NCBI RefSeq assembly: GCF_001687625.2
Contig: NZ_CP016538.2
Span: 1,518,501 to 1,582,500, forward strand
From: Planococcus maritimus
GTDB taxonomy: Bacteria > Bacillota > Bacilli > Bacillales_A > Planococcaceae
Length of the DNA stretch: 64,000 nucleotides
Direction of reading: 5' to 3'
Made by a program: the position numbers and the translations under genes. Shown piece by piece: positions 56,445 to 64,000 of the stretch. Position 1 is the stretch's first letter. The number at the start of each line of letters is the position of its first letter. The notes under the pieces were generated by a model. That model searched no databases. It was not told the origin of the DNA and saw only the letters and a program-made list of their open reading frames with translations.

Positions 56445-56972
56445 ATGGATTTTTTAGTTTCGCTCGCTGAAGGCTTTATTGGAATGTTTCAAGCCGGTGC
56501 AGATACATTTACAGGGCTTGTTACAGGAATCATTCCATTATTAATCGTGTTGATCACAGCGATCAATGCACTGATCCGTTTAATCGGGGAAGAACGCATC
56601 AATCGCTTGGCTGCAAAAAGCACAAAAAATATTATTCTGCGCTACACCATATTTCCGGTATTGGCCGTGTTCTTTTTGACCAATCCAATGGCTTACACAT
56701 TCGGTAAATTCTTGCCGGAAAAACAAAAGCCGGCTTTTTACGATTCTGCTGTATCGTTTGTCCATCCAATTACCGGATTATTCCCCCACGCCAACCCAGC
56801 TGAGTTATTCGTCTATCTCGGCATCGCAGCGGGAATCACTGAATTGGGCTTGTCCCTTGGGCCACTCGCAATCCGTTTCTTTTTGGTTGGAATTATCGTG
56901 ATTCTGATGCGTGGAATCGTTACGGAAATCATTACGGTTCGCATGATGAAAGCAAAAGGAATGGAAGTGTAA
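56445..56972 (+). CDS. srlA: PTS glucitol/sorbitol-type EIIC
   Basis: The 175-residue membrane protein has four or five hydrophobic helices and the family phrases GFIGMFQAGADTFTGLVTGIIP, FFLTNPMAYTFGKFLPEKQKPAFYDSA and HPITGLFPHANPAELFVYLGIA. AAGGAGG precedes the ATG. It forms the sugar channel with SrlE. The family transports sugar alcohols; the exact polyol is not fixed by sequence. Confidence 0.93.
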   Translation: MDFLVSLAEGFIGMFQAGADTFTGLVTGIIPLLIVLITAINALIRLIGEERINRLAAKSTKNIILRYTIFPVLAVFFLTNPMAYTFGKFLPEKQKPAFYDSAVSFVHPITGLFPHANPAELFVYLGIAAGITELGLSLGPLAIRFFLVGIIVILMRGIVTEIITVRMMKAKGMEV

Positions 56973-57008
56973 TTGCTGAAAGTGGTTAATTGAAAAGGGG
57001 GAAGCAAA

Positions 57009-58061
57009 ATGGCAGACAATCAAACACCATTAAACTTTAAAGCGATTTCCGTGACGAAAGGCCGAGGAGGCTGGGGCGGTCCACTCACAATACGACCGAA
57101 CGAGACCCAACGGTATATCGTCTCTGTAACGGGAGGTGGAATTCATCCCGTCGCAGAGGAAATTGCCCGTTTAACGGGGGCTGAAGCGGTAGATGGATTC
57201 AAATCTTCGTATCCGAAAGAAACAATGGCTTGTGTCATCATTGACTGCGGTGGGACAGCACGCTGTGGGGTTTACCCGAAAATGAATATTTTAACGATCA
57301 ATGTAAACGCAACGTCCCCATCCGGGCCATTGATGAAATTCATCAATGAAGAAAATTTTGTGTCCGGTGTGACGGTTTCAGATATCAGTGCGGAAGCAGC
57401 ACCTTATGAAGACCAAAATGAAGTGAAAGAAGCAGCAGATAAAACGGTTGCACCAGCAGCCCGTAAAACACCACAGGAATTGAAAGAAGAAGCCAGAAGA
57501 AAAGTGGCGGCGAACAGTACAGGCGAACCTAAAAAAATGAACATCGTGGAACGGGTCGGCCGAGGTGCCGGGAAAGTCGTCGGCGTACTCTACCAAGCGG
57601 GACGCGAAACAATCGATCAAGTCATCAAGAATATTTTGCCGTTCATGGCATTTGTCAGTATGTTAATCGGAATCATAACTTTCACCGGAATCGGTGACAT
57701 CATCGCAAATTTCGTCACCCCGCTTGCCGGTAATTTTGTAGGCTTGCTTATCCTCTCGGTCATCTGTTCGTTGCCGATTCTGTCTCCCTTACTCGGGCCC
57801 GGTGCTGTTATTGCCCAAGTAGTCGGAGTTTTGGTCGGTGTTGAAATCGGGCGCGGCAATATCCCACCCGAATTAGCACTCCCAGCATTGTTTGCAATCA
57901 ACCCACAAGTTGGGGCTGACTTTGTCCCGGTCGGGTTGACTCTTGGAGAAGCAGAACCGGAAACCATCGAGGTCGGTGTCCCGGCTGTCTTGATTTCCCG
58001 TTTGATCACAGGGCCTTTGGCTGTTGTCATCGCCTATCTACTAAGCTTTGGAATGTACTAA
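57009..58061 (+). CDS. srlE: PTS glucitol/sorbitol-type EIIB with C-terminal membrane domain
   Basis: The 350-residue protein has a cytosolic EIIB domain (about 10-130; conserved cysteines 75, 80 and 86 in [19 protein letters not shown]), a charged linker (about 135-185) and a membrane domain (about 200-350). It receives phosphate from the EIIA (SrlB) and passes it to the polyol. AAAAGGGGGAAG lies before the ATG. Length and domain order match SrlE. Confidence 0.93.
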   Translation: MADNQTPLNFKAISVTKGRGGWGGPLTIRPNETQRYIVSVTGGGIHPVAEEIARLTGAEAVDGFKSSYPKETMACVIIDCGGTARCGVYPKMNILTINVNATSPSGPLMKFINEENFVSGVTVSDISAEAAPYEDQNEVKEAADKTVAPAARKTPQELKEEARRKVAANSTGEPKKMNIVERVGRGAGKVVGVLYQAGRETIDQVIKNILPFMAFVSMLIGIITFTGIGDIIANFVTPLAGNFVGLLILSVICSLPILSPLLGPGAVIAQVVGVLVGVEIGRGNIPPELALPALFAINPQVGADFVPVGLTLGEAEPETIEVGVPAVLISRLITGPLAVVIAYLLSFGMY

Positions 58062-58085
58062 AAAAAGGATTGGGTGAGAGTGAAG

Positions 58086-58451
58086 ATGATAAAAAAATAC
58101 GAAGCTAAAATTACAGAAATTGGGGAAGAGGTAGAATTGTTCGCAGATGAGCAGATGATGGTCATATTTAACAATACCGTCCCAGAAGAATTGCGGTCAT
58201 TTGCGGTGATTCACGAAAAAGCAGAACTGCTTGAAGGTGTGGAGGCAGGAGATGTTCTAGAAATTAACGGCGAACGCTTTGAAATCCTTTATGTTGGCAA
58301 CAAAGTAAATGATACGCTCCGAGATCTTGGCCATTGCACTATTTCGTTTTCAGGCGAAGCCGAAGCGAATCTTCCGGGAACAATGTGTGTAGAAAAAACC
58401 CCTCTGCCCGAACTGGCATTGGGAGCCGAAATTTGTATACTAAAAGCCTGA
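58086..58451 (+). CDS. srlB: PTS glucitol/sorbitol-type EIIA
   Basis: The 121-residue soluble protein is phosphorylated by HPr. It matches the family from KKYEAKITEIGEEVELF, FAVIHEKAEL and FEILYVGNKVNDTLRDLGHCTISFSG. The start is placed at ATG 58086, which has a GGTGAGAG 7 bp upstream; GTG 58074 is in frame and possible. It lies between srlE and the oxidoreductase gene in the operon. Confidence 0.9.
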   Translation: MIKKYEAKITEIGEEVELFADEQMMVIFNNTVPEELRSFAVIHEKAELLEGVEAGDVLEINGERFEILYVGNKVNDTLRDLGHCTISFSGEAEANLPGTMCVEKTPLPELALGAEICILKA

Positions 58452-58469
58452 CAAAGAGGAGACTGAAGC

Positions 58470-59771
58470 ATGCTGGGTATCAATAGAAAGCTTGAAGAAA
58501 TGGAAACAAACGGAGACATCATTAAAGTCGGGCTCGTGGGTGCTGGCCAAATGGGGAGAGGCATGGTTTCACAAATTGAAAATATGTCGGGCATGCGCGT
58601 GGTTTTAACAGCAGATATCCAACTCGATAATGTAGTAAATGCTTACGTAAAAGCGGGTATCGCGGATGCTGATATCGTCAAAACAACTGACGCAGAGGAA
58701 GCGGCAGCAGCGATTCAATCCGGTAAAGTAGTGGCAACGACAGACGCGCGCTTGGTCACATCATCCACGGCAGTAGATGTAGTGGTCGATGCTACCGGTG
58801 TTCCCGACATCGGTGCCAAGATCGCCTGGGACGCTATTTTAAATAGAAAACATATCGTGATGTTGAACGTGGAAGCGGATGTAACAATTGGGCCGTTATT
58901 GAAGAAGATGGCTGATGCCAGTGGCGTGGTTTATACGGGCACCGCCGGCGATGAACCTGGCGCTATTATGGAATTATACGATTTTGCGGATGCACTCGGT
59001 TTTGAAGTCGTCGCCTTAGGAAAAGGGAAAAACAATCCATTGAATTTGGCAGCGAACCCTGACACCGCAGCGGACGAAGCGGCGCGAAAAGGCGCAAGTG
59101 CGAAAATGCTGGCTTCATTCCAGGACGGCACAAAGACGATGGTTGAAATGACCGCTGTCGCCAATGCCACAGGATTTCTTCCAGACACCCCAGGGATGCA
59201 TGGGTTCGTAAGTGATGTCAAAGGGCTTCCGGAAATCTTTCAATTGAAAGAAGACGGCGGACAAGTCAGCAAGAAGAAAATCGTCGAATACATTAACGGT
59301 GTCGCCCCAGGCGTATTTGCGATCATTGCCTCGGAAAAAGAGGAAGTTAACCACGAGATGCAGTACTTGAGCATGGGGGCTGGGCCCAATTATGTGCTAT
59401 ATCGTCCCTATCATTTGACCAGCTTGGAGACTCCCATTTCGATCGCGCGCGCCTTTATCTACAACGAAGCCACGATTGCCCCTTGGAAAGGACTTCAAGC
59501 GGAAACCGTAACGGTGGCCAAAACCGATCTCCAAGAAGGCCAATTTCTCGATAGTATAGGAGGATTCACGGTTTATGGCCACATCTTGTCAGCAGAAGAT
59601 GCGAAACAACAAAACGCCTTGCCATTAGGTTTGGTCGACCGCCATGTTCAGTTAAAGCGTTCCGTCAAAAAAGGAAATATCGTCACATACGACGATGTAA
59701 TACAAACGAAGGAGTCGACCATTTGGCGATTGCGTCGCATACAGGACGAAACCTTTGCGAAAAGGCTGTAA
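58470..59771 (+). CDS. COG4091 oxidoreductase (homoserine-dehydrogenase-like / DXR-like) with C-terminal SAF domain
   Basis: The 433-residue protein has a Rossmann fold with GAGQMG (24-29), a catalytic domain (about 130-340: VMLNVEADVTIGPLL, GDEPGAIMELYDFADALGF, GKGKNNPLN) and a SAF-like C-terminus (about 355-425). COG4091 is annotated as predicted homoserine dehydrogenase, but it includes the DXR-like (DRL) reductoisomerase of Brucella, which interconverts 1-deoxy-D-xylulose 5-phosphate and 2-C-methyl-D-erythritol 4-phosphate. Here it is the only catabolic enzyme of a polyol-PTS operon that lacks sorbitol-6-phosphate dehydrogenase. The substrate is therefore a phosphorylated polyol; which one is inference. 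Confidence 0.85.
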   Translation: MLGINRKLEEMETNGDIIKVGLVGAGQMGRGMVSQIENMSGMRVVLTADIQLDNVVNAYVKAGIADADIVKTTDAEEAAAAIQSGKVVATTDARLVTSSTAVDVVVDATGVPDIGAKIAWDAILNRKHIVMLNVEADVTIGPLLKKMADASGVVYTGTAGDEPGAIMELYDFADALGFEVVALGKGKNNPLNLAANPDTAADEAARKGASAKMLASFQDGTKTMVEMTAVANATGFLPDTPGMHGFVSDVKGLPEIFQLKEDGGQVSKKKIVEYINGVAPGVFAIIASEKEEVNHEMQYLSMGAGPNYVLYRPYHLTSLETPISIARAFIYNEATIAPWKGLQAETVTVAKTDLQEGQFLDSIGGFTVYGHILSAEDAKQQNALPLGLVDRHVQLKRSVKKGNIVTYDDVIQTKESTIWRLRRIQDETFAKRL

Positions 59772-59883
59772 AAGAAAGTTTAAAACGAACATCCAGTAAT
59801 CAAAATCGTTTGAATGGTACTAGACAAAGGCTCTAAATCACTGTAGAGGCATGTTCACTACCAAAATGAGAAGGTGTTTTAAT

Positions 59884-60252
59884 ATGAAAGTGAAAAAGAT
59901 GGAAGCTGGCTTATATTGTGTTCATTGCAGAGAGGAAGTCAATCACGAGATTACGTATATTAACGATGACATTAAACGCATTCGCTGCATGGAATGCGGC
60001 CGGACAATCGAAATGAATATGGACCTCAGGAAAGAGTTCTATAAGGAATTGTACGAACGCATATCGACAAAGCCGACGCGTGTGACGAAAGAGTACAAGG
60101 AAGATCTCAGCCATTTGTTGCTATCGTTTCCTTTTAGAGCCATCAAAAAGCCGTACCGTGTACTAAAAGAAGTGCATTCATCCCGAAGAGTTATAAACAC
60201 CTATAAATTGAAAAAAAATAACAAGTCACAAAGTAAAGGGTCGAACTTCTGA
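59884..60252 (+). CDS. Small zinc-ribbon protein ('bh protein' of Bacillales)
   Basis: The 122-residue protein has two cysteine pairs (CVHCREEV and CMECG) forming a probable zinc ribbon in residues 12-45, then a basic helical tail (FPFRAIKKPYRVLKEV, KLKKNNKS). It resembles a protein annotated 'bh protein' in Bacillales genomes; no function is known to me. The ATG at 59884 follows GAGAAGGTG; the upstream frame from 59851 lacks a ribosome site. It lies between the glucitol-type and aco operons and ends inside its own terminator. Confidence 0.75.
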   Translation: MKVKKMEAGLYCVHCREEVNHEITYINDDIKRIRCMECGRTIEMNMDLRKEFYKELYERISTKPTRVTKEYKEDLSHLLLSFPFRAIKKPYRVLKEVHSSRRVINTYKLKKNNKSQSKGSNF

Positions 60253-60279
60253 AACATCAAGAAGTCTGGCCCTTTTGTT
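60235..60279 (+). terminator. Terminator overlapping the end of the zinc-ribbon gene
   Basis: AAAGGG-GAACTTCT and AGAAGT-CCCTTTT arms form an imperfect stem around the stop codon, followed by GTTC. It separates the gene from the aco promoter. Confidence 0.75.
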
Positions 60280-60280
60280 C

Positions 60281-60309
60281 TTGACGAATAATCAGAAAAG
60301 ACTTATAAT
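60281..60309 (+). promoter_or_regulatory. Sigma-A promoter of the aco operon
   Basis: TTGACG (60281-60286) and consensus TATAAT (60304-60309) are 17 bp apart. Bacillus acetoin operons are typically sigma-54/AcoR dependent; no sigma-54 element is seen here. Confidence 0.85.
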
Positions 60310-60312
60310 TTT

Positions 60313-60339
60313 ACATATGTTACGAGTTAGAACAAATGT
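60313..60339 (+). promoter_or_regulatory. Inverted-repeat operator of the aco operon (shared with the glucitol-type operon)
   Basis: ACATATGT, 11 bp, ACAAATGT lies 3 bp after the -10 element. Spacing and right half (GTTAGAACAAATGTAAAAAG) are the same as at 55997-56023, and the left arm differs by one base. The position over the transcription start fits repression by the same regulator. Confidence 0.82.
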
Positions 60340-60356
60340 AAAAAGGGGGATTATCA

Positions 60357-61340
60357 ATGACACAACTCATCAATATTCCGGCACAGCTCAAGAAAACGGA
60401 CTTAACGCATTTATTAAAGCAAATGTGGCAAATTCGATTTTTCGAAGAGAAGGTCGATGAATTCTTCGCCAAGGGCATGATCCATGGAACTACGCATCTA
60501 GCAGTCGGGCAGGAAGCTTCGGCAGTGGGTTCAATTGCTGTTTTACAAGAACGCGACAAGATCACGAGCACGCATCGAGGTCACGGACACTGCATTGCTA
60601 AAGGCGCGGAAGTGAATCGGATGATGGCTGAGTTATTCGGGCGCACCACAGGTTATTGCAAAGGCAAAGGGGGCTCGATGCATATTGCAGATGTCGATAA
60701 AGGCAATCTGGGGGCAAACGGCATTGTCGGAGGCGGCTTTGCGATTGCGACGGGTGCCGCTCTGACTTCGCAGATGAAAAATGAAGGATATGTGGTTCTT
60801 TGTTTCTTTGGCGATGGGGCATCTAACGAAGGCAGTTTTCACGAGGCGTTGAATTTGGCTTCCATCTGGAAGTTGCCGGTGGTTTTTGTTTGTGAAAACA
60901 ATCAATACGGCATGTCCGGACCGGCGAAGGAAATGATGAACGTGGAAGATGTGGCAAAACGCGCTGTGGCTTACGGAGTCCCTGGGAAAGTGGTCGATGG
61001 CAACGATGTATTCGATGTTATGAATGGTGTGGGTGAAGCAGTCGAGCGGGCGCGAAACGGAGAAGGGCCTTCAATCATTGAAGCCAAAACCTACCGCTGG
61101 AAAGGACATTCGAAGAGCGATGCCAAAAAGTACCGCACGCGTGAAGAAGAGCAAGAGTGGCGGGCGAAAGACCCGATCGCACGGCTTCGGGATGCGCTGA
61201 TCGGGGAAGGCTTACTGACAGAAGAATCGGCAGCTGAAATCAAAGCAGCCGCCAAAAAAGAAATCGAGGATTCCGTTGAATTTTCGAAAGCCAGCCCAAT
61301 GCCGACAATCGAGGATTTGATGGAAGACATTTACGCATAA
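60357..61340 (+). CDS. acoA: Acetoin dehydrogenase-type E1 alpha subunit
   Basis: The 327-residue ThDP subunit contains HRGHGHCIAKGAEVNRMMAE, GKGGSMHIADVDKGNLGANG and the ThDP-Mg segment from GDGASNEGSFHEALNLAS to CENNQYGMS, closest to AcoA and other acyloin- or pyruvate-type E1 chains. With AcoB it would cleave an acyloin (acetoin or an analogue) and acetylate the E2 lipoyl group. AAAAAGGGGG precedes the ATG. No AcoR gene is adjacent, and control differs from known aco operons. Confidence 0.9.
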   Translation: MTQLINIPAQLKKTDLTHLLKQMWQIRFFEEKVDEFFAKGMIHGTTHLAVGQEASAVGSIAVLQERDKITSTHRGHGHCIAKGAEVNRMMAELFGRTTGYCKGKGGSMHIADVDKGNLGANGIVGGGFAIATGAALTSQMKNEGYVVLCFFGDGASNEGSFHEALNLASIWKLPVVFVCENNQYGMSGPAKEMMNVEDVAKRAVAYGVPGKVVDGNDVFDVMNGVGEAVERARNGEGPSIIEAKTYRWKGHSKSDAKKYRTREEEQEWRAKDPIARLRDALIGEGLLTEESAAEIKAAAKKEIEDSVEFSKASPMPTIEDLMEDIYA

Positions 61341-61364
61341 CGTGGAGCAAAGGAGCGGAAGTTG

Positions 61365-62348
61365 ATGAGAGAGTTAACCTATTTAGAAGCAGTCAGAGAA
61401 GCGATGAGCCAAGAAATGCGACGGAATGAAGACGTCTTTATTTTGGGCGAAGATATCGGAGTCTACGGCGGTGCATTTGGTGTAACGCGGGGGATGATTG
61501 AAGAATTTGGCCCCGAACGCATCCGCAACACGCCAATCTCTGAGGCCGCTATTTCCGGGACAGCGGTTGGAGCCGCGTTGACCGGTATGCGTCCCATCCT
61601 GGAACTTCAATTCTCGGATTTCATGACCATTGCGATGGATAATATGGTCAACCAAGCAGCGAAAATTCGTTATATGTACGGAGGCAAAGGGAAAGTGCCG
61701 ATGGTTCTTCGCACGCCAGCCGGATCTGGGACCGGAGCAGCTGCCCAGCATTCTCAAAGCCTAGAAGCGTGGATGGCCCACGTGCCTGGATTGAAAGTCG
61801 TCCAGCCTTCCACTGCATATGACGCCAAAGGGCTCTTAAAAGCCGCGATCGATGAAGACAATCCGGTTATTTTTTATGAACATAAATTATGCTATAAAAC
61901 CACATCTGATGTGCCCGAAGAATTATATTCCATTCCACTTGGCAAGGCTGATGTAAAGCGAGAAGGGAGCGACGTGACCATCGTAGCGACCGCCATCATG
62001 GTGCATAAAGCTCTGGAAGCAGCAGCAAAACTCGAAGAACAAGGCATCAGCGTCGAAGTGATCGACCCACGCACACTCGTGCCTTTAGATACGGAAACCA
62101 TTATAGAGTCCGTGAAAAAAACGGGCCGTTTGGTCGTCGTGCACGAAGCGGTCAAACGCGGCGGATTTGGTGGAGAAATTGCCAGTACCATTGCCGAAAG
62201 TGAAGCCTTCGATTACCTGGATGCGCCAATTATGCGCTTAGGCGGGAAAGCAGTGCCGATTCCGTACAACCCTGAGCTTGAAAAATCAGCCATTCCCGGC
62301 GTCGACGATATTGTGGCAGCTGTAAAAGAAACCTTAAACCGACACTAG
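61365..62348 (+). CDS. acoB: Acetoin dehydrogenase-type E1 beta subunit
   Basis: The 327-residue partner of AcoA has [41 protein letters not shown] and [25 protein letters not shown] 61365 is 6-8 bp after AAGGAGCGG; a TTG just upstream (61362) is in frame but less likely. It is co-transcribed with acoA (24-bp gap) and acoC. Confidence 0.92.
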   Translation: MRELTYLEAVREAMSQEMRRNEDVFILGEDIGVYGGAFGVTRGMIEEFGPERIRNTPISEAAISGTAVGAALTGMRPILELQFSDFMTIAMDNMVNQAAKIRYMYGGKGKVPMVLRTPAGSGTGAAAQHSQSLEAWMAHVPGLKVVQPSTAYDAKGLLKAAIDEDNPVIFYEHKLCYKTTSDVPEELYSIPLGKADVKREGSDVTIVATAIMVHKALEAAAKLEEQGISVEVIDPRTLVPLDTETIIESVKKTGRLVVVHEAVKRGGFGGEIASTIAESEAFDYLDAPIMRLGGKAVPIPYNPELEKSAIPGVDDIVAAVKETLNRH

Positions 62349-62366
62349 AAAGGAGGAACGGAGTCA

Positions 62367-63728
62367 ATGGCCAAAGAAATATTCATGCCAAAACTGAGCA
62401 GCACGATGCAAGTGGGAACGCTTTTGCAATGGTATAAAAACGAAGGCGATTCCGTCGATGTAGGGGAACCGTTATTTGAAATCATGACGGATAAAATCAA
62501 TATCGAAGTTGAATCTTACGAAGAAGGCATCTTATTGAAAAAATACTTTGCAGAAGATGAGGAAGTGCCGATCAATCATGTCGTGGGATATATCGGCGAA
62601 GCAGGTGAGCCAGTACCGGATGCGCCACCGGGTGAATCTGGCGGTAGCCAAGAGGCAGATGATTTAAGTGATTCCCGCCAAGCTCAAGTAGAGGATTTAA
62701 CCGAGCAAGGAATCAGTGAAACGTCCGCTCAACAAGAAACTGCTGACGCAAATGGCGAAAAACTTCGCGCAACTCCCGCAGCTAGACGGATAGCGAGAGA
62801 AAAACACATCACCTTGTCAGAAGTGACAGGATCGGGACCGAACGGACGAATCCATCAGGCAGATGTAATGAGTTTCGCTTCATCTGAACAGCCGGTGAAG
62901 GCGACACCGCTCGCACAAAAAGTAGCGATAGCGGAGGGTGTTGCCTTACAGGGAATAAAAGGCTCTGGCGAGAACGGAAAGATTAAGCGTGCTGATGTAG
63001 AAAATGCGATACAACCAAATGCTTCTCCTGCTACAACTTCGGGAAAACGCGTCAAAATGGAAGGCATCCGAAAAGTCGTGGCGCAACGTATGCTACAAAG
63101 CAAAACAACTGCGCCTCATGTGACATTAACGACAGAAGTGGACATGTCACAAGCCATCAGCCTGCGCAAACAATTGCTTGAGCCGATTGAACAACAAACA
63201 GGTTACCGTGTTTCTTATACCGAAATTATTATGAAAGCGGTCGCATTTTCCTTGAAGCAACATCCTCACATCAACGTTTCATTGGAAGGGAACGAAATTG
63301 TCTATAAAGACGAGATCAATCTCGGTCTGGCAGTGGCTGTCGATAACGGTCTAATCGTACCCGTGATCCAGCATGTTGACCAAAAAGGACTGTCAGCTCT
63401 GACTGCAGATTGCAAACGTCTCGGCAAAGCGGCACGTGATAATAAGATCAAGCCGCAAGAAATGTCAGGTGGCACTTTTACCGTCAGCAATTTAGGCATG
63501 TATGCCATCGATGCCTTCACGCCGGTCATCAACCAGCCAGAGTCCTCGATTCTTGGAGTGGGGCGCATCAATGAAAAACCAGTCGGCGTTAACGGTGCTA
63601 TCGAGCTTCGGCCGATGATGGTTTTAAGTTTGTCATTTGACCACCGGGTGATTGACGGGGCGCCGGCCGCAGCCTTCTTGACGGAACTAAAAGAAGTACT
63701 GGAACAGCCTATTAAATTATTGGTGTAA
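62367..63728 (+). CDS. acoC: Acetoin dehydrogenase-type E2 (dihydrolipoyl acetyltransferase) with two E3-binding domains
   Basis: The 453-residue E2 has one lipoyl domain (1-80, lipoyl Lys43 in MTDKINIEVES), an acidic linker (82-132), two successive peripheral-subunit-binding domains (about 134-170, RATPAARRIAREKHITL; and about 178-215, KATPLAQKVAIAEGVAL), and a catalytic domain (about 228-453) with the LSFDHRVIDGAPAAAFL active site. BkdB in the same window has one such binding domain. AAAGGAGGAA precedes the ATG. It forms acetyl-CoA (or another acyl-CoA) from the E1 product. Confidence 0.92.
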   Translation: MAKEIFMPKLSSTMQVGTLLQWYKNEGDSVDVGEPLFEIMTDKINIEVESYEEGILLKKYFAEDEEVPINHVVGYIGEAGEPVPDAPPGESGGSQEADDLSDSRQAQVEDLTEQGISETSAQQETADANGEKLRATPAARRIAREKHITLSEVTGSGPNGRIHQADVMSFASSEQPVKATPLAQKVAIAEGVALQGIKGSGENGKIKRADVENAIQPNASPATTSGKRVKMEGIRKVVAQRMLQSKTTAPHVTLTTEVDMSQAISLRKQLLEPIEQQTGYRVSYTEIIMKAVAFSLKQHPHINVSLEGNEIVYKDEINLGLAVAVDNGLIVPVIQHVDQKGLSALTADCKRLGKAARDNKIKPQEMSGGTFTVSNLGMYAIDAFTPVINQPESSILGVGRINEKPVGVNGAIELRPMMVLSLSFDHRVIDGAPAAAFLTELKEVLEQPIKLLV

Positions 63729-63741
63729 GGAGTAGATGCTA

Positions 63742-64000
63742 GTGAATAGTTATGATGTGGTGGTACTTGGCGGCGGCCCTGGAGGCTATGTGGCCGCAAT
63801 CCGTGCCGCGAAACTTGGGCAAACCGTTGCCTTGATCGAAGCGCAAGACCTCGGGGGCACATGTTTGAATCGAGGCTGTATTCCCTCTAAAACATTGCTG
63901 CGGCATGCGGAAGTGATTGAAACAATTGAAAAAGCTAAAAGCTGGGGCATTGAAACTGGGGAAATGACATTATCGCTTTCCAAGATGATGGCCCGTAAAG
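63742..64000 (+). CDS. acoL: Dihydrolipoamide dehydrogenase (E3) of the aco operon, N-terminal part
   Basis: The gene runs off the window after 86 codons. It starts at GTG 63742, 9 bp after AAGGAG (ATG 63736 is in frame but 3 bp from that site). The visible part has the FAD motif [17 protein letters not shown] and redox cysteines 41 and 46 ([16 protein letters not shown]). It completes the acoABCL set and is distinct from lpdV. Confidence 0.93.
   Translation, partial: MNSYDVVVLGGGPGGYVAAIRAAKLGQTVALIEAQDLGGTCLNRGCIPSKTLLRHAEVIETIEKAKSWGIETGEMTLSLSKMMARK

Noticed and set aside
58470..59771. Homoserine dehydrogenase of amino acid synthesis
   Set aside because: The similarity is to COG4091 only. 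The gene sits in a PTS operon, has a SAF-like C-terminus rather than an ACT domain, and has no threonine or methionine genes nearby.

Overview
The window reads as chromosomal DNA of a low-to-mid G+C Gram-positive bacterium of the Bacillales. Gene content and order (gcvPA-gcvPB, yqhL, aroQ, yqhT, efp, accBC, yqhY, nusB, folD, xseAB, ispA, dxs, yqxC, argR, recN, spo0A, yqiK, yqzF, bkd operon, brxB, yqjA and the yqjC/D/E homologues, dinB, rnz) follow the Bacillus subtilis yqh-yqi-yqj segment. Protein details, a B12-dependent ribonucleotide reductase and the absence of spoIVB between recN and spo0A point to Planococcaceae, most likely Planococcus/Planomicrobium. This placement is inferred from gene content, not from a 16S sequence.

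Layout. 1-3.2 kb: end of the glycine cleavage operon. 3.2-7 kb: an inverted rhodanese-like gene, nrdJ with two NrdR boxes, and a dispersed-repeat element between two copies of one terminator. 7-22.7 kb: housekeeping genes for aroQ, a peptidase, EF-P, acetyl-CoA carboxylase, NusB, FolD, exonuclease VII, isoprenoid synthesis (ispA, dxs), ArgR, RecN and Spo0A. 22.8-33.1 kb: bkdR and the branched-chain keto-acid operon (ptb-bcd-buk-lpdV-bkdAA-bkdAB-bkdB), preceded by a phased TTTGCAA array. 33.2-43.2 kb: methylmalonyl-CoA mutase (two subunits), MeaB, BrxB, a FUSC/ArAE-like protein, Prli42, methylmalonyl-CoA epimerase, a carboxyltransferase and an M20 peptidase. Val/Ile breakdown by the bkd genes feeds propionyl-CoA into this route, which ends at succinyl-CoA. 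43.2-44.2 kb: a non-coding region with three tandem 216-217 bp repeats. 44.2-51.9 kb: dinB, rnz, an AlkD-like gene, small accessory genes, and M1 and M4 metallopeptidases.

52-64 kb is accessory carbohydrate metabolism. On the minus strand is an ascorbate-type PTS (ulaA, ulaB) whose only visible EIIA is fused to a BglG-type regulator. Divergent from it is a glucitol-type PTS operon (gutM-srlA-srlE-srlB) ending in a COG4091 oxidoreductase (homoserine-dehydrogenase-like/DXR-like) instead of a sorbitol-6-phosphate dehydrogenase. After a small zinc-ribbon gene comes an acetoin-dehydrogenase-type operon (acoA-acoB-acoC-acoL, cut by the window end). The glucitol-type and aco operons carry near-identical 27-bp inverted-repeat operators just downstream of strong sigma-A promoters, so one regulator probably controls both.

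Most interesting hypothesis: the two operons may form one pathway that imports a methyl-branched polyol such as 2-C-methyl-D-erythritol as MEP, oxidises it to 1-deoxy-D-xylulose 5-phosphate with the DXR-like enzyme, and cleaves that acetoin-like hydroxyketone with the Aco complex to acetyl-CoA and glyceraldehyde 3-phosphate. This is inference from family knowledge and shared regulation, not proof.
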